Source of the DNA: Desulfotomaculum sp.
GTDB lineage: Bacteria > Bacillota > Desulfotomaculia > Desulfotomaculales > Desulfallaceae
Assembly: GCA_016841675.1 (NCBI GenBank)
Contig: JAENYQ010000002.1
Location: 1 to 64,000 of the forward strand
Direction: 5' to 3'
DNA: 64,000 nucleotides
The translations under genes were made by a program, and so were the position numbers. Position 1 is the stretch's first letter. Each line of letters opens with the position of its first letter. The notes beneath the pieces are model-generated. The model did no database searches. It was not told the DNA's origin and saw nothing but the letters and a program-made list of their open reading frames with translations. Below, piece after piece: positions 63,087 through 64,000 of the stretch.

Positions 63087-63953
63087 ATGAAAAAATACTT
63101 TGGATGGGGGATTATTGTCGGTCTACTTGCAGGTTTTATTTTAGCAACCACTACTTTTGCTGTTGCTTCCCAACAAATTAAACTCATTATTAACGGTCAG
63201 GAAATACAGTGTGATTCTCCACCACAAATGTTAGGTGGTAGGGTTATGGTTCCGGCTAAATATGTTGCTGAATCATTGGGGGCTAGTGTTGAATGGGATG
63301 GACAAAAAAGAGCAGTAATTATCACAGGTAAGGATTCGGTTGAAACAACTGAAATCAGAAATCAAACTTCAAACAATAAAGAAATAACCCAAATTGATGG
63401 ATATACTATCAAATATAATAATAACATTTACTATACTTTAGCAGAATGGGCAAATAAACATAACTTATCTAAAAATGATATAGAATGGGATCAACAAAAT
63501 AATTCTGTTATTATACAAAAAACTAAAATAGTTAAAGTAGATGGTGTCAATGCAATTAACTATCAAGGGATAACCTATCTTTTGAACTCAATTTCTGTAA
63601 ACATTGGTGATATTAGTGAAGAAGAATATAAAAAATTTAAATCCATGTTTACTATATCAAAACTAGAATTCGACAGTGATGGAATAGCTGTATTAGCTAA
63701 AGCAGCATATAACGGAACAATTAATCTAAATAGTTTTTGGTCAAAATGGAGTGCCATGGAAAATAAAGAGGTTTATGCAAAAAGGTTAGGAAGCGAAATT
63801 CAAGCAAAAAATCCAAAGCATGATTTATCATTAACATTTTATTTTAAAGATATTAGATTAGGTTACGTTTTAGCATATGTAGATGATTATCAACTATCGT
63901 CTTTTATAGAAAATCTACCTGGAAATCCAAATGACATAAAACAATATAATTAA
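63087..63953 (+). CDS. secreted/anchored protein with copper-amine-oxidase-N stalk domain
   Basis: 288 residues from ATG 63087, 8 nt after AGGGGG. A signal peptide or anchor (IIVGLLAGFILATTTFAVAS) leads to a stalk domain with IKLIINGQEI, MLGGRVMVPAKYVAESLGA and VEWDGQKRAVII, the pattern of the Cu_amine_oxidN1 family. This family is found on many secreted clostridial proteins and implies no oxidase activity. The C-terminal 170 residues are unassigned. Host gene beyond the prophage. Confidence 0.8.
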   Translation: MKKYFGWGIIVGLLAGFILATTTFAVASQQIKLIINGQEIQCDSPPQMLGGRVMVPAKYVAESLGASVEWDGQKRAVIITGKDSVETTEIRNQTSNNKEITQIDGYTIKYNNNIYYTLAEWANKHNLSKNDIEWDQQNNSVIIQKTKIVKVDGVNAINYQGITYLLNSISVNIGDISEEEYKKFKSMFTISKLEFDSDGIAVLAKAAYNGTINLNSFWSKWSAMENKEVYAKRLGSEIQAKNPKHDLSLTFYFKDIRLGYVLAYVDDYQLSSFIENLPGNPNDIKQYN

Positions 63954-63972
63954 TAACTCTTAGTGTATTCTA

Positions 63973-63996
63973 CCTGCTAATAGAGCAGGTTTTTTT
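63973..63996 (+). terminator. Rho-independent terminator
   Basis: CCTGCT-AATAG-AGCAGG followed by seven T, 20 nt after the stop of the stalk-domain gene. Confidence 0.9.
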
Positions 63997-64000
63997 ATTC

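Overview
The window suggests a spore-forming, moderately GC-rich anaerobic Firmicute of the Desulfotomaculum/Pelotomaculum type. The clues are paired CotE-like and CotS-like spore coat genes, pyruvate phosphate dikinase with its bifunctional regulator, a T-box-controlled glyQS operon and the core order recO / DUF4342 / glyQ / glyS / ... / dgt / dnaG / rpoD. The taxonomic placement is inferred from gene content and order. No database search was possible.

Region 1 (about 300-9,190) is the decayed early region of a GC-rich temperate phage, nearly all on the minus strand. It holds a frame-disrupted C5 methyltransferase, a RusA-like resolvase, a lambda-O-like initiator with six iterons inside its own coding sequence, a truncated SbcC/Rad50-like ATPase fused to a DUF5348 domain, and the C-terminal remnant of a recombination protein. 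The plus strand carries a broken repressor, an ImmA-like metallopeptidase and a truncated serine recombinase. Five tRNA genes follow (Val, Val, Glu, CAT, Asn), transcribed from a visible promoter.

Region 2 (about 9,980-33,740) is host chromosome. It has the housekeeping block rpoD-dnaG-dgt, a small flavoprotein and a thpR-type ligase/phosphodiesterase. A spore-coat island follows: two CotE paralogues, a sugar epimerase, a CotSA-like glycosyltransferase and two CotS-like kinases, with sigma-K-like promoters. Next come ppdK with its regulator and a CcpN-like CBS repressor, then glyS-glyQ, DUF4342, recO, ubiX and corA. A family of short palindromic repeats with a GGGGACA core is scattered through regions 1 and 2. 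In three genes (RusA, the SbcC-like gene, glyQ) it is translated in frame.

Region 3 (about 34,300-62,430) is an abruptly AT-rich siphovirus-type prophage, almost all on the minus strand. The late module is complete from terminase through portal, scaffold, capsid, connectors, tail tube, a -1 frameshifted tail chaperone, tape measure, Dit and Tal. I find no holin, endolysin or full-length integrase. The early module has an SF3-type helicase beside a candidate iteron origin. It also has a 901-residue protein with a DLDSD motif that resembles YonO-type single-chain RNA polymerases, and a protein with a Tad2 (anti-Thoeris)-like N-terminus. A strong early promoter overlaps a perfect 21-bp palindrome next to an XRE-type regulator. 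Region 4 (63,087-63,953) is a secreted or anchored protein with a copper-amine-oxidase-N stalk domain, followed by a clear terminator.

The most notable candidates are the RNA-polymerase-like phage protein, the translated palindromic repeats (including one at a gene-fusion junction), the iterons inside the initiator gene and the spore-coat island.
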